Shown: positions 10,044-21,200 of the stretch, in pieces
Position numbering within the stretch: the first letter of the stretch is position 1
Layout: each line of letters starts with the position of its first letter
Assembly (NCBI GenBank): GCA_000733355.1
Contig: JNVV01000019.1
Span: 523,897 to 587,896 of the forward strand
DNA: 64,000 nucleotides
Reading direction: 5' to 3'
From: Falciphora oryzae
Taxonomy: Eukaryota; Ascomycota; Sordariomycetes; Magnaporthales; Magnaporthaceae
Made by a program: the position numbers and the translations under genes
Notes under the pieces: model-generated
Told to the model about the DNA's origin: nothing
Database searches by the model: none
What the model saw: only the letters and a program-made list of their open reading frames with translations

Positions 10044-11990
10044 ATGGCATCCCGACCGAGCACCTCTGGCGGCCTCAAGGCGCCGCCCAGCTTCGACAGC
10101 ATGAATGACCGGAGGATATCAAGGGACGACATGTTCCTGAGAGCTCCCGAAACGGCAGTGGAAAACAAGAGAATCTCGAGAGACGACATGTTTGTGGGAA
10201 CTCGAAAACAACCCGGCTGGACCAGGCCGGCGCTGTCAGTCATGCCCCGTGTTGGGCCTGCGGCATCCTTGGAGTCCAGCCCGGCCCGCCCATCACCGGC
10301 GATCACGATAGGCCCCGTGCCTCAGTTCCAACGGAGAGGAACGGTCGACTCCCAGATGTCTGGTGATATCCCCATCGGCATGGCCATTGGAAGCCCAACT
10401 CACATCCCGTCTGGTCTTTCCTCGACTTGGCTACCACAGCAAGCGCCCCCGGCACCAGAGCCTGTTGTGAGGCCGGAGCCTCCGCGGCAGGCACCAGCCG
10501 AACCTGCTACCTTGAAGCGCTCCAAGACCGGGAGGCGCAGACTCTTCAGTCTATTCAGCAAGAAGAGCACACCAGACGAGGTCAAGGCTATCCAAGCCCC
10601 AGAACCCCCTGCCGTGGACTTCTCCAGAGCCATGTACACAGCGACGGCAGAATCAATGTCCTCGAAAGTATCCCTTTCGAGGAGCACCACATCAGCTGGC
10701 GGCAAGGGCCCTACTCGGCAACTTGATAGACCTCCTGCCATCGTCCGGACGAACACGGAGCCTTTCCGTCAAGCCCCCGTAGGCGCCCAGCCCAGCATGC
10801 CGCCAAGGAACAACCCGTTCGAGCCGGACTGGCGCCGGCGCCAGAAGGAGATGGGTGTCTCTGGGCCGATGAACCTGAGGGCCCCGCCAGCTGCCTCGTC
10901 GGCTTCTGCCGGGAAAGGTCCCCTTTTGGACGTCGAGATCCCTTGCATCAAGATGGAGCGCTACAGCGTCATGTTTGGAAGCCTCCTGGATGCTAGGCGC
11001 GACTCGGCTCTCCTTAACAGGCGGCAAGCCGCTATTGAGAAATTGCATGCCATCAGCGACAGAGTGCTGGAGGAGCAAGGGGTGAAGGAGACGCCGATCG
11101 CACATCCACGAAGGGCGACATCACCGCAGACCATCATGGAGTCGCCTGTAGTCCCATCACCAGCGTTCGCCATGTTTCCGACGCCACCACAATCGCGACC
11201 TGAGAGGTTCGTGGGTCCGGCTCCCATGTCGCCTACGACGAGGATGCGCTCGAACACGTCTCCTGCAAACCTACCGTCTCCCATGCAGTCTACCTTTGGC
11301 GGTGACGCTCTGCCGCGCGGCCAGGCCGCGGCAGCACCAGCGGCCCCGACCAGAGCGTTTCCCATTACTTCAAAGGTCATGTACTTCGAGCAGAACCAGT
11401 CCAGCCTGATCCTCGACTCCCCGACCAGCGTGGGAGATGATGGGAACTTCTCCCCAAGACCCATCACACAATCACAGCCCCTGAAGCCCAACATTGCCGA
11501 GCCGCAGTGGCAGATGATAACGCCGCCGGTGTCGGCCGCGCCCTCGAGCACATCGCCGTCGAGCGCGGGCAGCAGCAGCGGCGCCGCGCGGAAGCGGTCG
11601 CCGTCCGTCGCGTCGTCGGTGCGGACAAACATCACCAAGCCGTCGCTCGAGATCGAGGAGTCGGACTCGGCGCTCAAGGCCGCGGTGGAGATCTCCATCG
11701 CGCGCCAGATCAGCGTCTCGCGCCAGCAGAGGAACCTCCTCCTGCCGCTGCACACGGGACCAAACTCGATACGGCAGGGAGGAGGCGGCGGTGGCGCTTC
11801 CAGCAGGAGCGTGAGCCCTCACGACGGCGGCCCCGGCAGCGCTTCCGGCAGCCCCGTCAAGCTGGGCAAGAACGAGCGCCTGGTCGAGTCTGTCGCCTCG
11901 ACCCCGACGCTCATCCACCCCCCTCAGACCCCGGACTCCCAGCTCCTCAACTACCGGAAGAGCTCGCGGGTGGTCCTGGAGGCGGCATAG
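10044..11990 (+). CDS. Unknown disordered protein with duplicated RISRDDMF motif
   Basis: A single exon of 648 residues. I do not recognise a characterised family. It is Pro/Ser/Ala-rich and probably largely disordered. Near the N-terminus one motif occurs twice, RRISRDDMFLRAPE and KRISRDDMFVGTRK, about 20 residues apart. A basic patch follows (KRSKTGRRRLFSLFSKK). A compact, probably folded or helical block lies in the middle: IPCIKMERYSVMFGSLLDAR, then LLNRRQAAIEKLHAIS. A second conserved-looking block (LEIEESDSALKAAVEISIAR) precedes the C-terminus. The ATG at 10044 has a strong context (AACCATGG). The frame is open up to 9690, but that part is low-complexity and probably leader. The R/K-x-x-S sites suggest kinase substrates, which is inference. 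It converges with YKT6. Confidence 0.72.
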   Translation: MASRPSTSGGLKAPPSFDSMNDRRISRDDMFLRAPETAVENKRISRDDMFVGTRKQPGWTRPALSVMPRVGPAASLESSPARPSPAITIGPVPQFQRRGTVDSQMSGDIPIGMAIGSPTHIPSGLSSTWLPQQAPPAPEPVVRPEPPRQAPAEPATLKRSKTGRRRLFSLFSKKSTPDEVKAIQAPEPPAVDFSRAMYTATAESMSSKVSLSRSTTSAGGKGPTRQLDRPPAIVRTNTEPFRQAPVGAQPSMPPRNNPFEPDWRRRQKEMGVSGPMNLRAPPAASSASAGKGPLLDVEIPCIKMERYSVMFGSLLDARRDSALLNRRQAAIEKLHAISDRVLEEQGVKETPIAHPRRATSPQTIMESPVVPSPAFAMFPTPPQSRPERFVGPAPMSPTTRMRSNTSPANLPSPMQSTFGGDALPRGQAAAAPAAPTRAFPITSKVMYFEQNQSSLILDSPTSVGDDGNFSPRPITQSQPLKPNIAEPQWQMITPPVSAAPSSTSPSSAGSSSGAARKRSPSVASSVRTNITKPSLEIEESDSALKAAVEISIARQISVSRQQRNLLLPLHTGPNSIRQGGGGGGASSRSVSPHDGGPGSASGSPVKLGKNERLVESVASTPTLIHPPQTPDSQLLNYRKSSRVVLEAA

Positions 11991-13387
11991 CCAGGTCCCG
12001 GGGTCTTAATCCGGTCTTTTTTCTTCCTCTCTTTTGTTGCCAGTTTGCACCTACAGGGTCCATCACCCTATTTCTTTTTACAAGTCATCCCCGGAGCGAA
12101 AACGGATATTGGAAAGCCCTTATTATTCTTCAGCTTTTGGGCAAGGCACCCCGGCATAATGGTTTGGTCATGAGACTACAAAACAAACTAATATGGTGCA
12201 CGCCAACGTCCCCCCATTTTTGAATCAAGCCGAGAGATTGGGCCGCGGCGGAGTTTGTGTGGATTTTCTTCTTTTTCTTCTCTTCTTTCTCAGTGGCACT
12301 GCTTACACGGGTAGATGCGGGCTTTTCTGTGCGTGCTTTAGCCCATGCATCCCATCCCGGCTTTGCGTTTATTTTTTTCTTTCCCTTTTGGGTGGTGTGT
12401 TTGACGGTTGGGGATCCCCGACAAGCCTCGACGGCCTGGTGTTTTTCTTTTCTTGCTTCTCTTTTTCATTTGGATCGAATTTCTTTTGTTTTAGATACCA
12501 CCGTTTTTTTTCACGACCGGGACAGCCGGAAAATGACGCAGGCAGGATAGACCATGGGAGAGAGAGGATTCACGTATAGATAGCAATGAATCGGATGCTT
12601 CTCCTCCCCCTGCGCCACCGCATTCGCCAAAAACCGGGCCTTGTCGGTTTCCCCCGCTGCAGTTTGGATGGTACCGGACCTGCGTCAGACAGACAATTCA
12701 GTTCCCGGGAAGCCCGCGTGCCCGCTGATCTTTTGATATGGGATTTTCCCTCTCTCCACGGATCCTCCCCCGCCCGCCGTGGCTGAATCTTGGCCGCGAC
12801 GGCGCTGGGCAAAGAATTTAAGGCATGGCTTGGCTTGGCTCGGCTTGGCTTGCAAGGCGTCATCAAGACACGACGCGGCTCGAGTTGTTAGTCCCGAAAG
12901 TCGCTGCTTGCCTCTCCCACGGTGGCCCAAGCATGTGGACCGGATCGCCTTGACCGACACAAGGTTCATGACTTGGAGCCCAAGTGGAAAGGGGACGAAC
13001 ACCGCCGTAGACAGGTCGGGGTAAGCTGGGCATCGTATTTCATGCGCGCTCTTGGGGTGCGACGCTGTCGATATTGTGAGGGGTTACGTAGACGTGCCAA
13101 GGCGATTGAAAAAGCGGGTCACAGGAAGCAATGGTCTGCGTTATATAAACGGTCTGCTGGACGAACCAAGTCGAAAAAAAAGGAGACGAAAAACGAAGGA
13201 AAACAAGCAGGGACTACGAGATCCAAAATAAATCCAATCCACCAAGGAGCGCCGCGGGAGGGAGGAGGATATTATACTCCCGACAAACAAAGAAACGCCT
13301 TGATACAAAACGGAGCCATGCAGCAGCGGGTAGCAGCATCGATAAACATCTTCAAAGTGGCCACGACAAACAACATCCTTGCCGGCT
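11991..13387. other. Intergenic between convergent genes; short GGCTT repeat
   Basis: A 1.4 kb stretch between the 3' ends of the unknown gene and YKT6. The first half is T-rich on the plus strand (about 12250-12510), consistent with 3' UTR. A small imperfect pentamer tract of GGCTT units lies at about 12822-12852. No conserved coding sequence was seen. Confidence 0.45.
12822..12852. repeat. Short imperfect GGCTT pentamer tract
   Basis: About six consecutive pentamers related to GGCTT (variants GGCAT and GGCTC) lie in the intergenic region. It is probably a minor microsatellite with no visible function. Confidence 0.6.
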
Positions 13388-14562
13388 CTACATGACGATA
13401 CAGCACGAGTTCTGCTTCTTTGCTTGTGCTGTAGTAGGGTGGCACACCGTCGAGTCAGTGTCTGGGTCGTTTTTCCACAACAGGGCAAATAAGATCGAGA
13501 GGTGAGAGACAGAGAGAGTGAGGCATACTATAGAACATCTTGCTCTGGGCGCTCAGGCCGTCGCTCTTGGCGACGAGGTCGTCGATCTTCTCGCCGCGCT
13601 GGAGGACCGACTCGATGGTCTTGTGCAGGACAATCTTTGTCTCGTCGAGCTCCTTCTGGATCTTGAGGATGCTGTCGGCCTCGTGGGGGTCCTGGTACTT
13701 GACAATGTACTCCTGCAGCTCGGGGAAGGGCAGGGTCACGTCGCCTGTGGCCCAGGCGGAGCGCGGGTGCTTGGCCAGGAACTCGTCCACCACCTTGGAC
13801 AGCAGCTGGTGCGCCACCAGCGCCGGGTACGCGTGGTCCGAGATGATGATGCCGCAGACGCCTTCAGTGCGCCCGTAGGCGTGGAACGTGTACTCTGCGT
13901 GTGGTAGGGGGCTTGGTTAGTATATCCCCGACTGGTTCTCCGTGCCGCTCCTCTTCCGTCGGTGGGCCAAAGTTACCATTTTCCTCGACGTCTTGCCGTT
14001 GACCGGGCTGCAACACAGTCTGTCGTCAGCAACAAGCTTTCGCCAAGCTATGGGATTGGGGATGTGCGGCCTACCTTGGTCCGCTCGGCAACCGTCTTGG
14101 AGGTGAAGGTCATGAACTCGGCATAGCTAGAAAGGGAAGTCGGGCGCGGTCGAGAGTCAGTGGTGTTCGGGGCGAGCGACAGCCATCTTGTTCGATACCC
14201 CGCCGCCGTTTCTGCCCTCTCATCCTAGGTATGCCACAGTCCTCTGGAATCGGCGGGCGGAGGCGGCGGCGGCGGCGGTGACGGCGGGGTTCGCGGGAGG
14301 GCAGAGACGTACTTGGAGCGAGTAAAGCGGGAGTACGAGCTCAGCTCCTTCTCGGCGACGATCTCGTGCGCCGGCTTGGACTCGTTGCGGAAGATCTAGA
14401 ATGGACGGCGACGTTGTCGGTGCGCGTTAGCCCTGCCGCCTACCCACGTCCCCTGCATGTCTCTAATGGTTTCCCTCCTCTTTGCTCGCGTGAGTGTCGT
14501 GCGCAAGAGACTCCCATTGCCTCGGCGGGTATCAAACGTACTCCGATGTAGTGCAGCTTCAT
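13388..14562 (-). CDS. YKT6: Longin R-SNARE Ykt6
   Basis: Six exons (14562-14542, 14395-14313, 14126-14075, 14007-13977, 13894-13529, 13428-13388) give 197 residues. The N-terminus is a longin domain (MKLHYIGIFRNESKPAHEIV ... YAEFMTFTSKTVAERT). The SNARE helix carries the zero-layer arginine in VLQRGEKIDDLV. The C-terminus is AKKQNSCCIVM: the last four residues form a CaaX box for prenylation, and the preceding Cys is the usual palmitoylation site. There is no transmembrane segment. Known of the family: Ykt6 serves in several fusion steps (Golgi, vacuole, autophagosome). All introns are GT-AG. Intron 2 contains a GC-rich triplet run. The gene is divergent to SLH1. Confidence 0.95.
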
Positions 14563-15227
14563 CGTGGCGGCGGGATGGGGTGTGGCCTGGGTGTGTTTGC
14601 TTCAAGCGGCGGTCGGGGTTCGCTCGACCGCTCTTCGTCGTTTTGGTTGGTGCGGGGGTCGTTTTGGACGGGGTCGGATGGGGCGGGTTCGATGCGGAGC
14701 GGCAGGAGGCAGGAGTCGTCGATGGGCTTTGAGACCGAAAGCCGGTTGCCTGGTGGTGATGTGGCCGTCAATCAAAGAAGCTAAGGATCAATGTCGTCCT
14801 TGTTCGGGCTTGGCCTCCGCGCGGGCGGTGGCTTGCGGCGACCCGACTGTGCCAGCTGCGTCACATGGATGCACCGAATTGGATGCCCCGCTCCACGACG
14901 AGAGCCCGAATCAGAAATCTATCAATTGTGGCTCATTCTGACGGGACACTGGGGTTGGCCGCTATAACTGCTCGCGGTTCAGCGCTTCCATCCACTATTC
15001 GCTCCCTATTTCCGGCGTGACTCTTTCGCTCAGCCGCCCAGCGTGGGCCTCGCAGCATCAATTCTGCGGGCGCATCTCAGCTTCACCCAACTTGATGTTG
15101 TGTGTTTGATGAGTGAAATTCCTGGGCCCGAGGTTCACATATATTTGGTCCCAGACTCGCAAACTCCTTGTCATGGTCCTGACAACCTGCTCGCTAACAA
15201 TTTGACCAGCGGCTGAACAAATTCACC
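14563..15227. promoter_or_regulatory. Shared divergent promoter region, YKT6 / SLH1
   Basis: The two start codons are 665 bp apart with no gene between. The sequence should hold both promoters. The 100 bp before the SLH1 ATG contain CT-rich words and a possible leader. No specific regulatory site could be assigned. Confidence 0.45.
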
Positions 15228-18200
15228 ATGTCAGCCAAGGTCGTTGGCGAGTCCATCGCCCAATGGCGGGCTCAAGTCACCGCCATGAAGGCTGCCATCG
15301 CAGCCCTGGACTTGCCCCCAAGGAGCGGCAGCGGGGACGACGACTATGACGACGATGACGATTTTGGCTCATCAACCAGCCTCGGAGCCTCAGGTCACGA
15401 TGTCTGGGACTTCATTTCTGACGACGAGCTGGATGAGATCGATTTCGATGATGAGCCCGACTATGGCGGTGGCGCCTCCGACTCTCCATACGGCGCACAG
15501 TGGCTAGCCCCTCGATGCGACCAGGTCGCTTCAAGAAGAGGCGGCCTTTCCTCGGGCTCGTTGCAGGACCAGATTCTAGTTCTCCTAAGGTCTAGCCGAT
15601 CTGAGGAAGAGCTACAGCCTGCCCTGACAGATCTGTTAGGTTTTGACGACCTGGATTTCGTTATCGACCTCATCTCCAACCGCCAAGCAGTCCTGGCCGG
15701 AAACGAATCCGAGTCTGATGGGACCCTCATGGGGCCAGGGGGCTCGCGGCTCCTCAACAAGGCACAGAGGGAAGAAGCGCTGCGGCGGCAGGACTTCAAG
15801 CACAAAAACGCCACCCTGGCGGCGGCCGACTTCAAGGAGCCCCAGTACCCTCACGTTTACCGGGCCTTCAACCCCGGCAACTCCCTAAACCACGCCGGAA
15901 AGCGGTATGCCTTACCCGTGGGCAGCGAGCGGCTTGAGTTTCCCAAATATGAGGAGTACTTCATCCCCGCGGGCAAGCCCGGAACCCTTTGGCCCGGACA
16001 CACTCTGGTCCCGATCGCAGAGATGGACGGTCTCTGCCAGAGGACGTTCAAGGGCTACAAGTCACTGAACCGCATGCAGAGTCTGGTGTACCCCATCGCC
16101 TACAAGACAAGCGAGAACATGCTTGTCTGCGCGCCCACCGGTGCAGGAAAGACCGACGCTGCGATGCTCACTATTTTACACACCATCAGCCAGTACGTGA
16201 CGCCAAATCCCCTGGAGAACATGACAGCCACCGAGTTCGCCGTCCAGGCCGAGGACTTCAAGATCGTGTACGTGGCCCCCATGAAGGCCCTGGCGGCCGA
16301 AATCACCGAAAAACTGGGCAAGCGACTCGCCTGGCTCGGCATCCGCTGCCGCGAGTACACGGGAGATATGCACCTCACCAAGGCCGAGATCGTGCAGACC
16401 CAGATCATTGTCACTACGCCAGAAAAGTGGGATGTGGTGACGCGCAAGGGCACCGGCGACACCGAGCTTGTGCAAAAGGTGCGCCTGCTCATCATCGACG
16501 AGGTGCACATGCTCCACGACGAGCGTGGTGCCGTGCTCGAATCGCTGGTGGCCAGAACCGAGCGTCAGGTCGAGAGCACCCAGTCCTTGATCCGCATCGT
16601 CGGGCTCAGTGCCACGCTGCCCAACTTCATCGATGTTGCCGACTTCCTCAAGGTCAACCGCTACCAGGGGCTATTCTACTTCGACGCTTCCTTCCGCCCT
16701 GTGCCACTGGAACAGCACTTTATTGGAGTCAAGGGAAAGGCAGGATCAAAGCTGTCGAGGGAGAACCTGGACGAAGTTGCATTCGATAAGGTCAGGGAGA
16801 TGCTCGAGCGAGACCACCAGGTCATGGTGTTTGTGCATTCACGGCGAGATACCATGCAGAGCGCCAAGATGCTGTATGAGAAGGCCGTCGACCAGGTCTG
16901 TGTCGACCTCTTCGACCCCAGCAATCACCCCAAGTACGAAAACGCGGTCCGGGATATGAAGACCTGCAAGGCGAGGGAGCTGCGGGACCTGCTCCCCAAG
17001 GGTCTCGGCATCCACCATGCCGGTATGTCACGCTCGGATCGGAATCTCATGGAGCGTCTTTTTGCCGAGGGCGTCCTAAAGGTCCTCTGCTGCACCGCAA
17101 CACTTGCTTGGGGTGTCAACCTGCCGGCCGCGGCTGTAGTTATCAAGGGCACACAGGTCTACAGCGCACAGGAGGGAAAGTTTGTCGACCTAGGCATCCT
17201 CGATGTCCTCCAGATCTTCGGTCGTGCTGGTCGCCCGCAGTTTGAAGACACGGGTATCGGTATGATCTGCACCACGGCCGACAAGCTGCCTCATTATCTC
17301 ACCGCCGTCACGGATCAGCTGCCGATCGAGTCCAGGTTCTCCTCAAAGCTGGTCGACAACCTCAACGCCGAGATCTCTCTGGGAACAGTCACTTCTATAC
17401 CAGAGGCAGTGCAATGGATCGGTTACTCATACCTTTTCGTGCGCATGCGTAAGAATCCCATGGCCTATGGCATTGGCTGGGCCGAGTTCGAGCAGGATCC
17501 TGAGCTCGTGCAGCGACGGCGAGACCTGGCGATCCAGGCGGCACGGACACTGCAGCAGAACCAGATGGTCATCTTCAACGAGACAACCGAGGAGCTCCGC
17601 AGCAAGGATATCGGGCGCATCTCCAGCCAGTTCTACATCCTTCACTCCAGCATACAGATCTTCAACAAGATGATGACGCCTTATGCGACCGAGGCCGATA
17701 TCCTCAAGATGATCTCGATGAGCGGCGAGTTTGACAACATCCAGTCGCGGGACAGCGAGGCCAAGGAGCTCACACGCATGAGGCATGAGCCCCGTATCGT
17801 GCCGTGCGACGTGGGCGAGGGCATCGACACTCCCCAGGCCAAGACAAACATTCTCCTGCAGGCCTACATCTCCAAGGCGCAGCCCGAGGACTTTGCCCTG
17901 ACCAACGACCTGAACTACGTGGCCCAGCAGGCCGGGCGAATCTGTCGGGCTCTGTTCATGATCGCACTCAACCGCCGCTGGGGCCACCAGTGCCTTGTAC
18001 TTCTCACGCTGGCCAAGTCCATCGAGAAGCGAGTATGGCCGTTCCAGCACCCGCTGCATCAGTTCGAACTCCCCAAGCCTATTCTGAACCAGCTGGACGC
18101 CAAGGAGGCGCTGACCATCGGCGCCCTGCGCGACATGGAGCCGGCCGAGATCGGGGGCCTCGTTCACAACCACGGCGCGGGCACCAAGGTGGCCAACATT

Positions 18201-21200
18201 CTGAGCCACTTCCCCACCATCAGTGTCGAGGCCGAGATCGCGCCGCTGAACCGCGACGTCCTGCGCATCCGGCTCTATATCTACCCCGACTTCCGCTGGA
18301 GCGACCGCATCCACGGCACCTCTGAGTCCTACTACGTCTGGGTCGAGAACTCGGAGACGTCGCAGATCTACCACCACGAGTTCTTCATCCTCAGCCGCCG
18401 CAAGCTGCACGACGACCACGAGCTCAACTTCACCATCCCGCTCGCGGACCCGCTGCCGACCCAGATCTACGTGCGCGCCGTCTCGGACCGATGGCTGGGC
18501 GCCGAGACGGTGACGCCCGTGTCGTTCCAGCACCTCATCCGCCCCGACACCGAGAGCGTATACACGGACCTGCTGGACCTGCAGCCGTTGCCCATCACGG
18601 CCCTCAAGAACCCGGCGCTGGAGGAGGTCTACGCCCAGCGCTTCCAGTACTTCAACCCCATGCAGACCCAGATCTTCCACACCCTTTACCACACCCCGGC
18701 CAACGTGCTGCTGGGCTCGCCCACGGGTAGCGGCAAGACGGTGGCGGCCGAGCTGGCCATGTGGTGGGCCTTCCGCGAGCGCCCGGGCTCCAAGGTGGTC
18801 TACATCGCGCCCATGAAGGCGCTGGTGCGCGAGCGCGTCAGGGACTGGGGCGGCCGCCTGGCACGCCCCATGGGCCTGAAGCTCGTCGAGCTGACGGGCG
18901 ACAACACGCCCGACACGCGCACCATCAAGGACGCCGACGTCATCATCACGACGCCTGAGAAGTGGGACGGTATCTCGCGTAGCTGGCAGACGAGGGGCTA
19001 CGTCCGGCAGGTCAGCCTCGTCATCATCGACGAGATCCACCTGCTGGCGGGCGACCGCGGGCCCATCCTCGAGATCATCGTGTCGCGCATGAACTACATC
19101 GCCGCCTCGACCAAGAGCTCGGTCCGGCTGCTGGGCATGTCGACGGCCTGCGCCAACGCGACGGACCTGGGCAACTGGCTCGGCGTCAAGGAGGGCCTCT
19201 TCAACTTTCGCCACTCGGTCCGTCCCGTGCCACTTGAGCTCTACATCGACGGCTTCCCCGAGGTCCGCGGCTTCTGCCCGCTGATGCAGTCCATGAACCG
19301 CCCGACCTTCCTGGCCGTCAAGAACCACAGCCCGGACAAGCCCGTCATCGTCTTCGTGCCGTCGCGCCGCCAGACCCGCCTGACGGCCAAGGACCTGATA
19401 AACCTGTGCGGCATGGAGGACAACCCCAGGCGCTTCCTAAACATGGACGAGGACGACCTGCAGCTCAACCTGGCGCGCGTCAAGGACGACTCGCTCAAGG
19501 AGGCCATCAGCTTCGGCATCGGGCTGCACCATGCCGGCCTGGTCGAGTCGGACCGGCAGCTGGCCGAGGAGCTCTTCCTCAACAACAAGATCCAGATCCT
19601 CGTCGCCACCAGCACGCTGGCCTGGGGCGTCAACCTGCCGGCGCACCTCGTCGTCGTCAAGGGCACGCAGTTCTACGACGCCAAGATCGAGGGCTACCGC
19701 GACATGGACCTGACCGACGTGCTGCAAATGCTGGGACGGGCCGGGCGCCCCCAGTTCGACAACTCGGGCGTGGCCCGCATCTTCACACAGGACTCCAAGA
19801 AGGACTTTTACAAGCACTTTCTGCACACGGGCTTCCCCGTCGAGAGCTCGCTGCACACGGTGCTGGACAACCATCTGGGCGCCGAGGTCTCGGCCGAGAC
19901 CATTGTGACCAAGCAGGACGCGCTCGACTACCTCACGTGGACCTTCTTCTTCCGCCGGCTGCACAAGAACCCGTCCTACTACGGGCTCGAGATCGCGGCC
20001 GAGGAGCAGACCAGCATCGCGGCGCAGGAGGCGGCCAACGACTTCATGATATCCATGGTGGACAAGTCGCTCTCGGAGCTGGCCGAGTCGCAGTGCGTCG
20101 AGGTGTACCCCAACGGCGACGTCGACCCGACGCCGCTGGGCAAGATCATGAGCTACTATTACCTCTCGCACAAGACCATCCGGCACCTCGCCCGCCACGC
20201 CCGCGCCGGGGCCAGCTTTGCCGACGCGCTCTCGTGGATGTGCCGGGCGACCGAGTACGACGAGCTTCCCGTGCGGCACAACGAGGACCTCATCAACGCC
20301 GAACTCTCGCGCGCGCTCCCGATCCCGGCCGACGATGCCGCCTTCGGCGGGCTGCCCATGTGGGACCCGCACGTCAAGGCCTTCCTGCTGCTGCAGGCGC
20401 ACATGTCGCGCGTCGGGCTGCCCATCACCGACTACGTGGGCGACCAGACCAGCGTCTTGGACCAGTCCATCCGTATCATCCAGGCCTCCATCGACGTGCT
20501 CACCGAGCTGGGCTACCTGTCGAGCTGTCTCGAGATGATCAAGCTGTTGCAGTGTGTCAAATCGGCGCGCTGGCCCACGGACCCCCCGATGTCCATCCTG
20601 CCTGGCGTCAACCCAGAGACTTTGAGCAACAGCGGCAACAAGAAGGGGAAGGGCAAGAACGCCGCTGAGAATGCTGACGGTGGCCACGCTGGCACCGCGC
20701 TTACAAAGCTGACCGCCATGGTGAGCGGCCAGTGGAACAAACTGGCCAGAGACCTGTCCATCCCACAGAGCCAGCAGGCTAGGTTCCTGCGGGCCGTGTC
20801 GGTGCTCCCCAGCGTCGGCGTATCCGTGGAGGACGTCAAGGCAGGCTCGCTGACGGTGGCGCTGAAGCGCCTCAACGCCGTGGTCGAGCGCGATGGCAGG
20901 ATTTTCGCCCCCAAGTACCCCAAGCCGCAGACGGAAGGGTGGTTCGTGGTGGTGGGCGACCTGGCCACAGACGAGATCGTGGCGGTCAAGCGGGTCGGCT
21001 GGTTCTCACAGTCGTCGTCTTCAGGAGGCAAAGGGAAAAATGATGGAGGAGGTGCAGGTGGCGGTGGTATCGGGCCCGGATCGAAACCGGTCGCGAGGGC
21101 CGTAATTAAGCTTCCGGACCCGGATCCGGATAGCGAAGCCGGGAGGAATGGCAGGAAGCTGGACGTGTTGGTTGTCAGCGACGCATACGTCGGTATGGAG

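Noticed and set aside
17427..19328. 633-codon minus-strand frame opposite SLH1
   Set aside because: It is antisense to the conserved helicase core, with the skewed Asp/Val/Arg/Leu make-up typical of reverse-frame shadows of GC-rich genes.
19406..20687. Overlapping 420- and 416-codon frames inside SLH1
   Set aside because: They lie in alternative frames of the conserved second helicase cassette and are Arg/Pro/Ala-rich without a domain.
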